DNA from: Heliomarina baculiformis
GTDB taxonomy: Bacteria; Pseudomonadota; Alphaproteobacteria; Rhodobacterales; Rhodobacteraceae
Assembly (NCBI RefSeq): GCF_019966545.1
Contig: NZ_JAIMIC010000005.1
Coordinates: 310,001-374,000, forward strand
Length of the DNA stretch: 64,000 bases
Direction: 5' to 3'
Shown here: one piece after another, positions 56,899-64,000 of the stretch
Numbering within the stretch: position 1 is the first letter of the stretch
Layout of the letters: the number at the start of each line of letters is the position of its first letter
The notes under the pieces: generated by a model
What the model was told of the DNA's origin: nothing
What the model saw: only the letters and a program-made list of their open reading frames with translations
Databases searched by the model: none
Program-made: the position numbers and the translations under genes

Positions 56899-58438
56899 AC
56901 ACGGGATCGCCCTTTCCATTGCCATGATCGCCCTGCCCGCCTGCCTTGGCGCGCAAGAGCCGCTGACCGCAATCGACTGGCTTGGCCGCAACGCCCCGCA
57001 GATCCGATCAGGTCCGACACTGGGGGCGCAGACGCTGCGGGAACCGCCGGTGACCCAGACGGCGCTGCGGCCTGAAATCGCGGTCGAAACCCTGCAACCT
57101 CAGGCCCAGCCGATGGGCCTCGTGCCCTCCGATGTTACCGGCCTGCCGGTCAACCTGTGGGAAGGCAGCGAATTGCCGACGCTGCGCTACTTGATCGATA
57201 CCGTGCCGGTGGATGGCAACCCGGCGATGCAGACCCTGCTCTATACGCTGCTTCTGTCCGAAACCCGAGCGCCGGGCGGAGATGAAGCACAGGACCTGCT
57301 GATGCGGGCGCGGCTTGACCGGCTAATGTCGCTTGGCGCGACCGATCCGCTCGAATCCCTTGCCGAAAGCGCCGGTGCGGCGCAGAACGCGGCGCTGTTC
57401 CAGCGCTGGTTCGATGCGACGCTGCTGAACGGCAGCGAGGACAAGGCCTGTGCGGCGCTGGCGTTGGATTCAAGGCTGACGCGCGATTACCGCGCCCGGA
57501 TATTCTGCCTTGCCCGACAAGGCGACTGGCAGACCGCCGCGCTGATCCTCGAAGCTGCCCATGCGATACAGGCGATGCCGCAGGCAGAGCTGGACCTGAT
57601 GGACCGCTTTCTGTCGCCGGAAATTTACGACGGCGCGCCGCACCTGCCCATGCCCGACCATCCAGACCCGCTGACCTTCCGCCTGTTCGAGGCGATTGGC
57701 GAACGGCTTCCAACCGCGTCGCTGCCGCGCGCCTTTGCCAATGCCGACCTTCGAGATGTCTCGGGTTGGAAGGCCCAGATCGAAGCCGCCGAAAGGCTGA
57801 CACGTATTGGCGCGTTGCAACCCAACCGTTTGCTTGGCCTATACACCGAGCGTCGCGCCGCCGCCTCGGGCGGGGTCTGGGACCGGGTGACCGCCCTGCG
57901 CCGGTTCGAAACCGCGCTTGAACAGAACAGCATGGACGCGGTGACCAAGACGCTGCCGCCGGTCTGGACCGCCATGCAGGAAGTCGGGCTTGAGGTTGCC
58001 TTTGCCGAACTGTTTGCACCGCAGATAAGTGGTCTGGACTTTACGGATGCGCGTGCCGCGCAGATCGCGTGGCGCATGGGGCTTTTGTCGTCGGATTACG
58101 AATCCGTCGCCAATTCGGTGAGCGCTGAAACCGACACCGATGCGTTTCTCGTGGCCCTGACACGAGGCACGCCCGGCGATGTTGCAGCGCCGAACCAGAT
58201 GACACAGGCGATATCGGACGGGTTCAGCAATGCGGTGGAGCTGCCCGGCCGTATCCAGAACGCTCTGGATCGCGGGGCGCTTGGCGAAACCATCCTGCTG
58301 GCCATCGAACATTTCGATCGTGGCGCGACGGGCAATCCCAACGACCTTGCCGCCGCCATCGCCACGTTGCGCCGCGTTGGGCTTGAAGACACCGCGCGCC
58401 GGGCGTCGCTGCAACTCCTGCTGCTGGGACACGGGTAG
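56888..58438 (+). CDS. Large exported protein of unknown function
   Basis: The 516-residue protein starts MPTRHGIALSIAMIALPACLGAQEP, an N-terminal signal with possible cleavage near AQ; a lipobox is imperfect (LPAC). The rest is helical and rich in Ala, Leu, Glu and Arg, with repeated hairpin-like segments such as AALILEAAHAIQAMPQAELDL and TALRRFETALEQNSMDAVT. The pattern suggests alpha-solenoid (TPR-like) repeats, though no exact TPR motif is seen. It overlaps the small membrane protein gene by 11 nt and xerD follows after 1 nt, so all three may form an operon. Confidence 0.7.
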   Translation: MPTRHGIALSIAMIALPACLGAQEPLTAIDWLGRNAPQIRSGPTLGAQTLREPPVTQTALRPEIAVETLQPQAQPMGLVPSDVTGLPVNLWEGSELPTLRYLIDTVPVDGNPAMQTLLYTLLLSETRAPGGDEAQDLLMRARLDRLMSLGATDPLESLAESAGAAQNAALFQRWFDATLLNGSEDKACAALALDSRLTRDYRARIFCLARQGDWQTAALILEAAHAIQAMPQAELDLMDRFLSPEIYDGAPHLPMPDHPDPLTFRLFEAIGERLPTASLPRAFANADLRDVSGWKAQIEAAERLTRIGALQPNRLLGLYTERRAAASGGVWDRVTALRRFETALEQNSMDAVTKTLPPVWTAMQEVGLEVAFAELFAPQISGLDFTDARAAQIAWRMGLLSSDYESVANSVSAETDTDAFLVALTRGTPGDVAAPNQMTQAISDGFSNAVELPGRIQNALDRGALGETILLAIEHFDRGATGNPNDLAAAIATLRRVGLEDTARRASLQLLLLGHG

Positions 58439-58439
58439 A

Positions 58440-59390
58440 ATGTCGGCCCCCTCCAGTTCCTTTCAATGGATTTCGACTTTTCTTGAGGCACAGGCCGCCG
58501 AGCTTGGGGCTGCCACGAACACCCAGCTCGCCTATGGGCGCGACCTGCGTGATTTCGTGGACTGGCTTGAGCGCAAGAACAGCGACCTTGCCGGGGCCGA
58601 CCGCGAGATGATCGAGTCCTATCTTGTCTGGTGCGACGCGCAAGGACTGGCCAAATCGACGCGGGCGCGACGGCTTTCCGCGATCAAGCAGGTCTTTCGC
58701 TTTGCCTTCGAGGAAGGCTGGCGCGGCGACAACCCGGCGATCCAGATCAAGGGCCCTGGGCGCGAGAACCGCCTGCCCAAAACGCTCGACGTGCCAGAGG
58801 TCGATCGGCTGCTTGACGCGGCGCGCAGCGCCGGGCGCACTCCCTCGGAGCGGCTGCGCAATACCTGCCTGATGGAATTGCTCTATGCCACCGGCATGCG
58901 GGTAAGCGAACTGGTCGGCTTGCCGGTCAGCGCCGCGCGGGGCGATCCGCGCATGCTGCTGGTGCTTGGCAAGGGCGGCAAGGAACGCATGGTCCCCCTA
59001 TCCCCCCCGGCCCGTACCGCATTGGCCGAATGGCTGGTCGCACGCGACGAAGAGGAAGACTCTCGCAGCCGCAACGGCCATGCCGCGTCGCGTTTCCTGT
59101 TCCCCTCGCACGGAAAATCCGGCCACCTGACCCGGCACCGGTTCTACCTGCTGATCAAGGAAATCGCCGTCGCCGCAGGGGTCTCTCCGGCCAAGGTCAC
59201 GCCGCATACGCTGCGTCATGCTTTTGCCACGCACCTGCTGGCCAACGGCGCCGATCTGCGCTCGATCCAGACACTTCTGGGCCATGCAGACCTTGCCACA
59301 ACAGAAATCTACACACATGTGCTGGACGAACGCCTGTCGGAACTGGTTCACGAACACCACCCGCTTTCGAAACCTGACCGGAACGGCTAG
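58440..59390 (+). CDS. xerD: Tyrosine recombinase XerD
   Basis: XerD resolves chromosome dimers with XerC at the dif site. The 316-residue protein has an N-terminal core-binding domain (about 5-95). The catalytic tyrosine recombinase domain has R in ATGMRVSELVGL, K in VLGKGGKERMVPL, H and R in PHTLRHAFATHLLANGADLRSIQTLLGH, and the tyrosine in TEIYTHV. The ATG at 58440 gives the family start MSAPSSSFQWISTFLEAQ. No dif-like site was searched with confidence. Confidence 0.95.
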   Translation: MSAPSSSFQWISTFLEAQAAELGAATNTQLAYGRDLRDFVDWLERKNSDLAGADREMIESYLVWCDAQGLAKSTRARRLSAIKQVFRFAFEEGWRGDNPAIQIKGPGRENRLPKTLDVPEVDRLLDAARSAGRTPSERLRNTCLMELLYATGMRVSELVGLPVSAARGDPRMLLVLGKGGKERMVPLSPPARTALAEWLVARDEEEDSRSRNGHAASRFLFPSHGKSGHLTRHRFYLLIKEIAVAAGVSPAKVTPHTLRHAFATHLLANGADLRSIQTLLGHADLATTEIYTHVLDERLSELVHEHHPLSKPDRNG

Positions 59391-59490
59391 GAATAGCGCG
59401 AACAACCTCGCATGATCCGACCGGCAAAGCATGGCAGCAGACCCGCCGCCAAATGACACCTGAAACAACGAAGTTAAGAAAGCCCCTTTG

Positions 59491-60798
59491 ATGGAACTGT
59501 CCGAAACCGCGCTGGACAACGCATTCTGGATAACTGGTGCCGCAATTTTGCTGCTGCTTGTTCTCTCTGCCTTTTTTTCCGGTTCCGAAACCGCCCTGAC
59601 CGCCGCCTCGCGTGGCAAACTGCGCGCGCAGGCCGACAAGGGCTCGAAAGGCGCGGAAAAGGCGCTGGTCATTACCGAGGATAACGAGCGCCTGATCGGA
59701 TCCGTCCTGCTGGGCAACAACCTCGTCAATATCCTTGCAACCTCGCTGGCGACTTCGCTCTTTACCCGTGCCTTCGGCGACAGCGGCGTGGCACTGGCGA
59801 CGCTGATCATGACCGTGCTGGTGCTGGTCTTTGCCGAGGTGTTGCCCAAGACCTACGCGATCATCTATTCTGAATCCGCCGCTGCCACTGTCGCCCCGGT
59901 CATCAGCATCGTGGTGCGAGTCCTGTCGCCCATCGTCTCGGCCGTCCGGCTTTTTGTACGCGGCGTGTTGCGTCTCTTTGGTGTGCGGGTCGATCCCGAC
60001 AGCCAGATCCTTGCCGTGCGTGAGGAAATCGCAGGCGCACTCAACCTCGGCCATTCCGAAGGCGTCGTCGAAAAAGAGGACCGCGACCGGATTCTCGGCG
60101 CGCTCGACCTTGGCGACCGCGCGGTCGAAGAGATCATGCTCCACCGCTCGGGCATCGAGATGATCGATGCGGACAACCCGCCTTCGGATATCCTCCAGCA
60201 ATGTCTCGACAGCCCCCACACCCGGCTCCCCGTCTTTCGGCAGGATCAGGAGAACATCATCGGCGTGGTCCACGCCAAGGATCTGCTGCGCGCCATGTAC
60301 AAGGCCGTCAGCGGCCCTGACAGCGACCCCGACGCGCTCAAACGCTTTCGGATCACCGATGTGGCCATGCCACCCTATTTCATCCCCGAAACCACGACGC
60401 TGGACGACCAGATGCGCCAGTTTCTTCGCATGAGGACGCATTTCGCGCTGGTGGTGGATGAATATGGCTCGCTTCAGGGGCTGATCACCCTCGAGGACAT
60501 CCTCGAGGAAATCGTCGGCGAGATCACCGACGAATTCGACCCCGATGCCGATCACCCGCTCAAGGCCAATGAAGACGGGCATTACGTGGTCGAAGGCGCG
60601 ATGACGATCCGCGACCTGAACCGCGCCACTGACTGGACCCTCCCCGACGAAGAGGCCAATACCGTCGCCGGTCTGGTGATCCACGAGGCGCAGATGATCC
60701 CGACCGTGGGGCAGGTTTTCTCCTTCCACGGCTTCCGCTTCGAAGTGATGGAGCGTGACGGCAACCGGGTGACGAAACTGCGTATCCGACCGCTCTGA
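59491..60798 (+). CDS. CorC/HlyC-family (DUF21-CBS) membrane protein
   Basis: The 435-residue protein has an N-terminal DUF21 membrane domain with about three helices (GAAILLLLVLSAFFSGSETALTAASRGKL). Two CBS domains follow (about 210-330, including DAKDLLRAM-like VVHAKDLLRAMY and GSLQGLITLEDILEEIVGEITDEFD). The C-terminal CorC/HlyC transporter-associated domain ends VTKLRIRPL. The family is linked to magnesium/cobalt efflux or haemolysin-like activity. The ATG at 59491 is preferred over an adjacent TTG. Confidence 0.93.
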   Translation: MELSETALDNAFWITGAAILLLLVLSAFFSGSETALTAASRGKLRAQADKGSKGAEKALVITEDNERLIGSVLLGNNLVNILATSLATSLFTRAFGDSGVALATLIMTVLVLVFAEVLPKTYAIIYSESAAATVAPVISIVVRVLSPIVSAVRLFVRGVLRLFGVRVDPDSQILAVREEIAGALNLGHSEGVVEKEDRDRILGALDLGDRAVEEIMLHRSGIEMIDADNPPSDILQQCLDSPHTRLPVFRQDQENIIGVVHAKDLLRAMYKAVSGPDSDPDALKRFRITDVAMPPYFIPETTTLDDQMRQFLRMRTHFALVVDEYGSLQGLITLEDILEEIVGEITDEFDPDADHPLKANEDGHYVVEGAMTIRDLNRATDWTLPDEEANTVAGLVIHEAQMIPTVGQVFSFHGFRFEVMERDGNRVTKLRIRPL

Positions 60799-60859
60799 CG
60801 CGACGATCCGCTTTGCCAGCCCCCCTGCCCGCGCTAGCATCCCGGGCAAGGAGGACACC

Positions 60860-62491
60860 ATGACATATTCCGAGCCGCGCAGCACGCTGAGTACCCACGA
60901 GGTCCAGAACCAGCCTTCCCCCCGGGGCGATGTCGATCTCTGGACCAGCGACCTCCCCTTGCGCGAGGCAATCGCCCATTACGGCGCACGCACACCGCCG
61001 CTGGCCGCCTATGGCGCTGCGCTCGGCACGGATGAAATGCGCCGCGCCGCCCGCGACGCCAACCGTCATCCCCCCGAGCTGGTGCAATTCGATGCCGGAG
61101 GCCGCCGCATCGACGAGGTCCATTTCCACCCCGCCTATCATCGGTTCCTGACCCTCAGTCAAAGTGCCGGCTATGCCGCCTGCGCCTGGGAGGGTAAACC
61201 CGGCGGTCACCTCACTCATGCCGCGATGGTCTATCTCGCCAGCCAGGTCGAACCGGGCCATTGCTGCCCCTTGACGATGACCTATGCCGCCACCCCGGCC
61301 CTCGCCGCCTCGGAAAACCTTGCGGCCGAATGGCGAGCGAAACTGACCGCCCGCGCCTATGACCCATCGCAACAACCCGTCAGCGCGAAAACAAGCGCGA
61401 CGCTTGGCATGGCGATGACCGAGAAACAGGGCGGATCGGATGTCCGATCCAATACCACGCAGGCCCGGCAGGATGGCGATCACTGGCGGCTGACGGGCCA
61501 CAAGTGGTTCTGCTCCGCGCCGATGTCCGACGGGTTCCTGACGCTCGCTCAAACGCCGGACGGCCTGACCTGCTTTCTCGTCCCCCGCTGGCTTGAAGGC
61601 GAACGCAATGCGATCAACATCCAGCGCCTCAAGGACAAGCTGGGCAACAAGTCCAACGCCTCCTCGGAAATCGAATTCACCGACACGCTCGCCTACCAGC
61701 TGGGCGAGACTGGCAAGGGCGTGCGCACTATCATCGAAATGGTGCACCATACCCGGCTCGACACCGCCATGGCTCCCGCAGGCCTGATGCGCGGTGCGCT
61801 CGCCGAGGCCCATCACTGGGCCATCCACCGCAGCGCCTTCCAGCGTCGTCTTATCGACCAGCCGCTGATGCGCACGGTACTGGCCGATCTCGCCCTCGAT
61901 GTCGAAGGCACGCTCGCGCTCGGCCTGCGCACCGCCCATGCTTTCGACGGGACCACTCCTGAAGACCGCGCCTTTGCCCGTATCGCGGTCGCGCTTGCCA
62001 AGTTCCTCGGCAACAAGCGCTGCCCGCAGGTCACCTACGAGGCGATGGAGGCGCTGGGCGGCATGGGCTATGTCGAAGACACGCCCCTGCCCCTCTACTA
62101 CCGCGAGGCCCCGCTCAACGGCATCTGGGAAGGTTCCGGCAACGTGATCTGTCTCGACATCCTGCGCAGCCTCGACCGCGACCCGCTCGCCCGCGACGTG
62201 ATGATCGCTGAACTGCGGGGCGCAACCGGTCAGAACAGTCAATACGACAAGGCCCTGAAAACCTACACTTCCCGCTGGGCCTCCCACCCCGAGGAATCCA
62301 CCGCCCGCTGGTTCGCCGAGGATACCGCCCAGATGCTCGCCGCCGCGACGCTGATCCGAACCGCCCCCGCCGCGATCTCGGATGCCTATGTTGCCACCCG
62401 GCTCGACCGCGACCGCGGCCAGATCACCGGCGCCCTGCCCGGCATCGACCACAAAGCCGTCCTGAACCGGCTATCCCCTTCTTTGGGTTAA
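60860..62491 (+). CDS. AidB-like acyl-CoA dehydrogenase-family flavoprotein
   Basis: E. coli AidB binds DNA and FAD and is induced by alkylating agents; its role in repair is indirect. The 543-residue protein matches AidB, starting with an N-terminal stretch STHEVQNQPSPRGDVDLWTSD. It has AMTEKQGGSDVRSNTT (FAD/substrate site near 184), TGHKWFCSAPMSDGFLTLAQ, and the C-terminal catalytic base region MVHHTRLDTAMAPAGLMRGAL and ALGGMGYVEDTPLPLYYREAPLNGIWEGSGNV. The ATG at 60860 follows AAGGAGGAC. The last residues overlap a repeat element. Confidence 0.92.
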   Translation: MTYSEPRSTLSTHEVQNQPSPRGDVDLWTSDLPLREAIAHYGARTPPLAAYGAALGTDEMRRAARDANRHPPELVQFDAGGRRIDEVHFHPAYHRFLTLSQSAGYAACAWEGKPGGHLTHAAMVYLASQVEPGHCCPLTMTYAATPALAASENLAAEWRAKLTARAYDPSQQPVSAKTSATLGMAMTEKQGGSDVRSNTTQARQDGDHWRLTGHKWFCSAPMSDGFLTLAQTPDGLTCFLVPRWLEGERNAINIQRLKDKLGNKSNASSEIEFTDTLAYQLGETGKGVRTIIEMVHHTRLDTAMAPAGLMRGALAEAHHWAIHRSAFQRRLIDQPLMRTVLADLALDVEGTLALGLRTAHAFDGTTPEDRAFARIAVALAKFLGNKRCPQVTYEAMEALGGMGYVEDTPLPLYYREAPLNGIWEGSGNVICLDILRSLDRDPLARDVMIAELRGATGQNSQYDKALKTYTSRWASHPEESTARWFAEDTAQMLAAATLIRTAPAAISDAYVATRLDRDRGQITGALPGIDHKAVLNRLSPSLG

Positions 62492-62545
62492 AAATATCCC
62501 GGGGGTGAATTGGCCCGAACGGGCCAAGAGGGGGCTGGCCCCCTT
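62490..62545 (-). repeat. Rhodobacteraceae-type intergenic repeat with two hairpins (copy 2)
   Basis: Two adjacent hairpins lie between convergent genes: TTGGCCC/GGGCCAA with loop GAAC (62510-62527), and AGGGGG/CCCCCT with loop CTGG (62529-62544). On the minus strand the flanking segment continues as GGATATTTTTAACCCAAAG, related to the first copy. The segment covers the last codons and stop of the AidB-like gene and could act as a transcript-end element. Confidence 0.5.
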
Positions 62546-62548
62546 CCC

Positions 62549-64000
62549 TCAGGCCCGCAGGCGAAGTCCATCGGGATCGAAAGGCGGCTGTTCCAGCACC
62601 GTTGCGCGATGCGGCTGGCCCAGCACCATCACCTCGACCTGCTCACCGGGCTTCGGATCGCGCAGGCTGGCAAGCGCCAGGGACCTGTTTACCCCGTAGC
62701 CATAGCCGCCCGAGCTGACCCGCCCGATCCCGACGCCCGCGCGAAATACCGGTTCTCCGCCGGTGGCGTCGGCCCCTGACGCCGCAACATCCGCCTCATC
62801 CAGCGCAAGGATCACGAGGCTCTCGCGCGTGGGCATGTCGATCACCTCGACCAGAGCGGCGCGATTCAGAAAATCCTTGTCCATCTTACACAACCGCGAC
62901 AGCCCGACCTCCTGCGGCCAGTACTCGGGGCTGTACTCGCGTCCCCAGGACCCATAGCCCTTTTCCAGCCGAAGGCTCATCAGCGCACGTGCCCCGACCG
63001 GCCCGGCCCCGAGGCCGCGCCCCGCTTCAAGCAGCGCCTCGTAGAGCCTCACCTGATCGCTTTCGGCGCAATGCAGCTCCCACCCGAGATCGCCGGTAAA
63101 GGACACCCGCAGGGCTACGCAATCGACCCCGGCCAGCGTGATCCGCGCCGAGCGCATGAACGGGAAATCCGCCGTTGCAAGCGATTGGTTGGTCAACCCT
63201 TGCAACAGATCCCGCGACAGGGGACCGGCCACATTGAAACCGCAGACCGCCTCGGTCAGGCTCTCGAACACCGTGCCCTCGGGCAGCGGCACCTGCTTGA
63301 AAAAGCGCTGGTGAAACCGTTCCGCCATGCCCGAGCCGATCACCCAGAACTCCTCCGCGCCCAGCCGGGTCACGGTGAAATCCCCGGCGATTCCGCCGCG
63401 CTTGCCGATCAGCGGCGCAAGGCAGGACCGACCGACCTCGCGCGGCATATTGTTGGCAAACACCGCGTTCAGCCACACCTCGGCCCCCGGGCCCTTGCAG
63501 CGATACTTGGCAAAGTTCGAGATATCGATGATCCCCGCCTTTTCCCGCAACATCCGCGCCTCGGCGCCAACCGGTTCCCACCAGTTCTGACGCTTGAACC
63601 CTGCGGTTTCCGTCACGCCCGGTTCAGAGGCGAACCATTGCGGGTGTTCCCAGCCGTAGTTCAGGCCGAATACCGCCCCCATCTGTTTTTGCATGTCGTA
63701 AACGGGGCGGGTGCGTACAGGCCGACCGGCCGGGCGTTCCTCGTTCGGGAAATGGATCGCGAAACGGGTGGTGTAGACCTCTTGCACCTTTGCCTTTGTA
63801 AATGCCTTGTCCGCCCAAGAACCAAAGCGCGCGATGTCCCATGGGAAAAGATCATATTGCATCTCTCCCTCGATCATCCATTGCGCCGCCATCAGTCCCA
63901 TGCCGCCGGACTGGGAGAAGCCCGGGATAATCCCGTTGCAGCAGAAATAATTGCTCAACTCAGGCACCGGACCAAAAAGCACGTTGGAATCCGGCGACCA
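62549..64000 (-). CDS. GcvT-family FAD-dependent oxidoreductase (dimethylglycine/sarcosine dehydrogenase-like), 5' end cut
   Basis: Only the C-terminal 484 codons are present; the FAD-binding half lies beyond the right edge. What is seen starts in the FAO_M part (NYFCCNGIIPGFSQSGGMGLMAAQW). A GCV_T domain follows (FKRQNWWEPVGAEARMLREKAGIIDISNFAKYRCKGPGAE and GAEEFWVIGSGMAERFHQRFFKQVPL), then its barrel GCV_T_C domain near the end. Such enzymes demethylate dimethylglycine or sarcosine and pass the one-carbon unit to tetrahydrofolate. The full gene would be about 800 residues. Confidence 0.9.
   Translation of the reverse strand, partial: WSPDSNVLFGPVPELSNYFCCNGIIPGFSQSGGMGLMAAQWMIEGEMQYDLFPWDIARFGSWADKAFTKAKVQEVYTTRFAIHFPNEERPAGRPVRTRPVYDMQKQMGAVFGLNYGWEHPQWFASEPGVTETAGFKRQNWWEPVGAEARMLREKAGIIDISNFAKYRCKGPGAEVWLNAVFANNMPREVGRSCLAPLIGKRGGIAGDFTVTRLGAEEFWVIGSGMAERFHQRFFKQVPLPEGTVFESLTEAVCGFNVAGPLSRDLLQGLTNQSLATADFPFMRSARITLAGVDCVALRVSFTGDLGWELHCAESDQVRLYEALLEAGRGLGAGPVGARALMSLRLEKGYGSWGREYSPEYWPQEVGLSRLCKMDKDFLNRAALVEVIDMPTRESLVILALDEADVAASGADATGGEPVFRAGVGIGRVSSGGYGYGVNRSLALASLRDPKPGEQVEVMVLGQPHRATVLEQPPFDPDGLRLRA

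Noticed and set aside
58440-59390. Integrase of a mobile element
   Set aside because: Family sequence, length and setting fit chromosomal XerD; no phage or attachment-site features flank it.

Overview
The window looks like chromosomal DNA of a Rhodobacteraceae (Roseobacter-group) alphaproteobacterium. The pointers are the CtrA/SciP cell-cycle pair, a VPLPA-type C-terminal sorting signal, an MttB-family methyltransferase at the left edge and a sarcosine/dimethylglycine-dehydrogenase-like protein at the right edge, and the alphaproteobacterial order lpxB-lpxI-lpxA-fabZ-ompH-bamA-rseP-dxr-cdsA-uppS-frr-pyrH. I see no rRNA, tRNA, CRISPR array, prophage or insertion sequence. Coding density is high; many genes overlap by 4 nt, and several start codons are GTG, TTG or, apparently, ATC.

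Layout, left half. A cut MttB-like gene (1-1539, minus) is followed by guaA, two EamA transporters, a P-loop protein of unknown role, metA, ppk2 and a TetR regulator (1.8-8.7 kb, plus). From 16.85 down to 9.5 kb an eight-gene, tightly coupled minus-strand operon encodes a CDP-sugar pathway: rfbF, rfbG, a sugar epimerase, a C-methyltransferase, a 4-aminotransferase, a NeuD/PglD-like acetyltransferase, a CmcI-family enzyme and a GT2 glycosyltransferase. An FkbM methyltransferase gene faces its 3' end. Upstream sit a VPLPA-CTERM CHRD protein and the rplM-rpsI operon. Next come a MocR regulator divergent from a DUF1127 gene with shared inverted repeats, a hotdog thioesterase, an ECHDC3-like crotonase without catalytic glutamates, trmFO, gluQ, hisI and a degenerate IscU-like scaffold.

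Middle. recG-ligA, ctrA-sciP, mnmA and a GNAT gene lead into the long minus-strand envelope and isoprenoid block (33.2-45.4 kb), ending with pyrH and the divergent miaA. Two small genes, 40 and 41 codons long, lie in gaps and have good ribosome sites and terminators (25769-25891 and 39591-39716).

Right half. An AraC regulator precedes an oligopeptide-type ABC transporter (two permeases and a double ATPase) with no substrate-binding protein gene beside it. Then follow a secreted protein of unknown role, a lytic transglycosylase, ssb, doxX, aroK-aroB, a small membrane protein plus a large exported unknown leading to xerD, a CorC/HlyC-type protein, an AidB-like acyl-CoA dehydrogenase and the cut GcvT-family oxidoreductase.

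The strongest leads are the apparent ATC start of dxr, the predicted CDP-linked C-methyl amino sugar pathway, the MocR/DUF1127 operator pair, a possible structured RNA before trmFO, and enzyme relatives missing canonical catalytic or ligand residues. All functional statements rest on reading the sequence; no database search was run.
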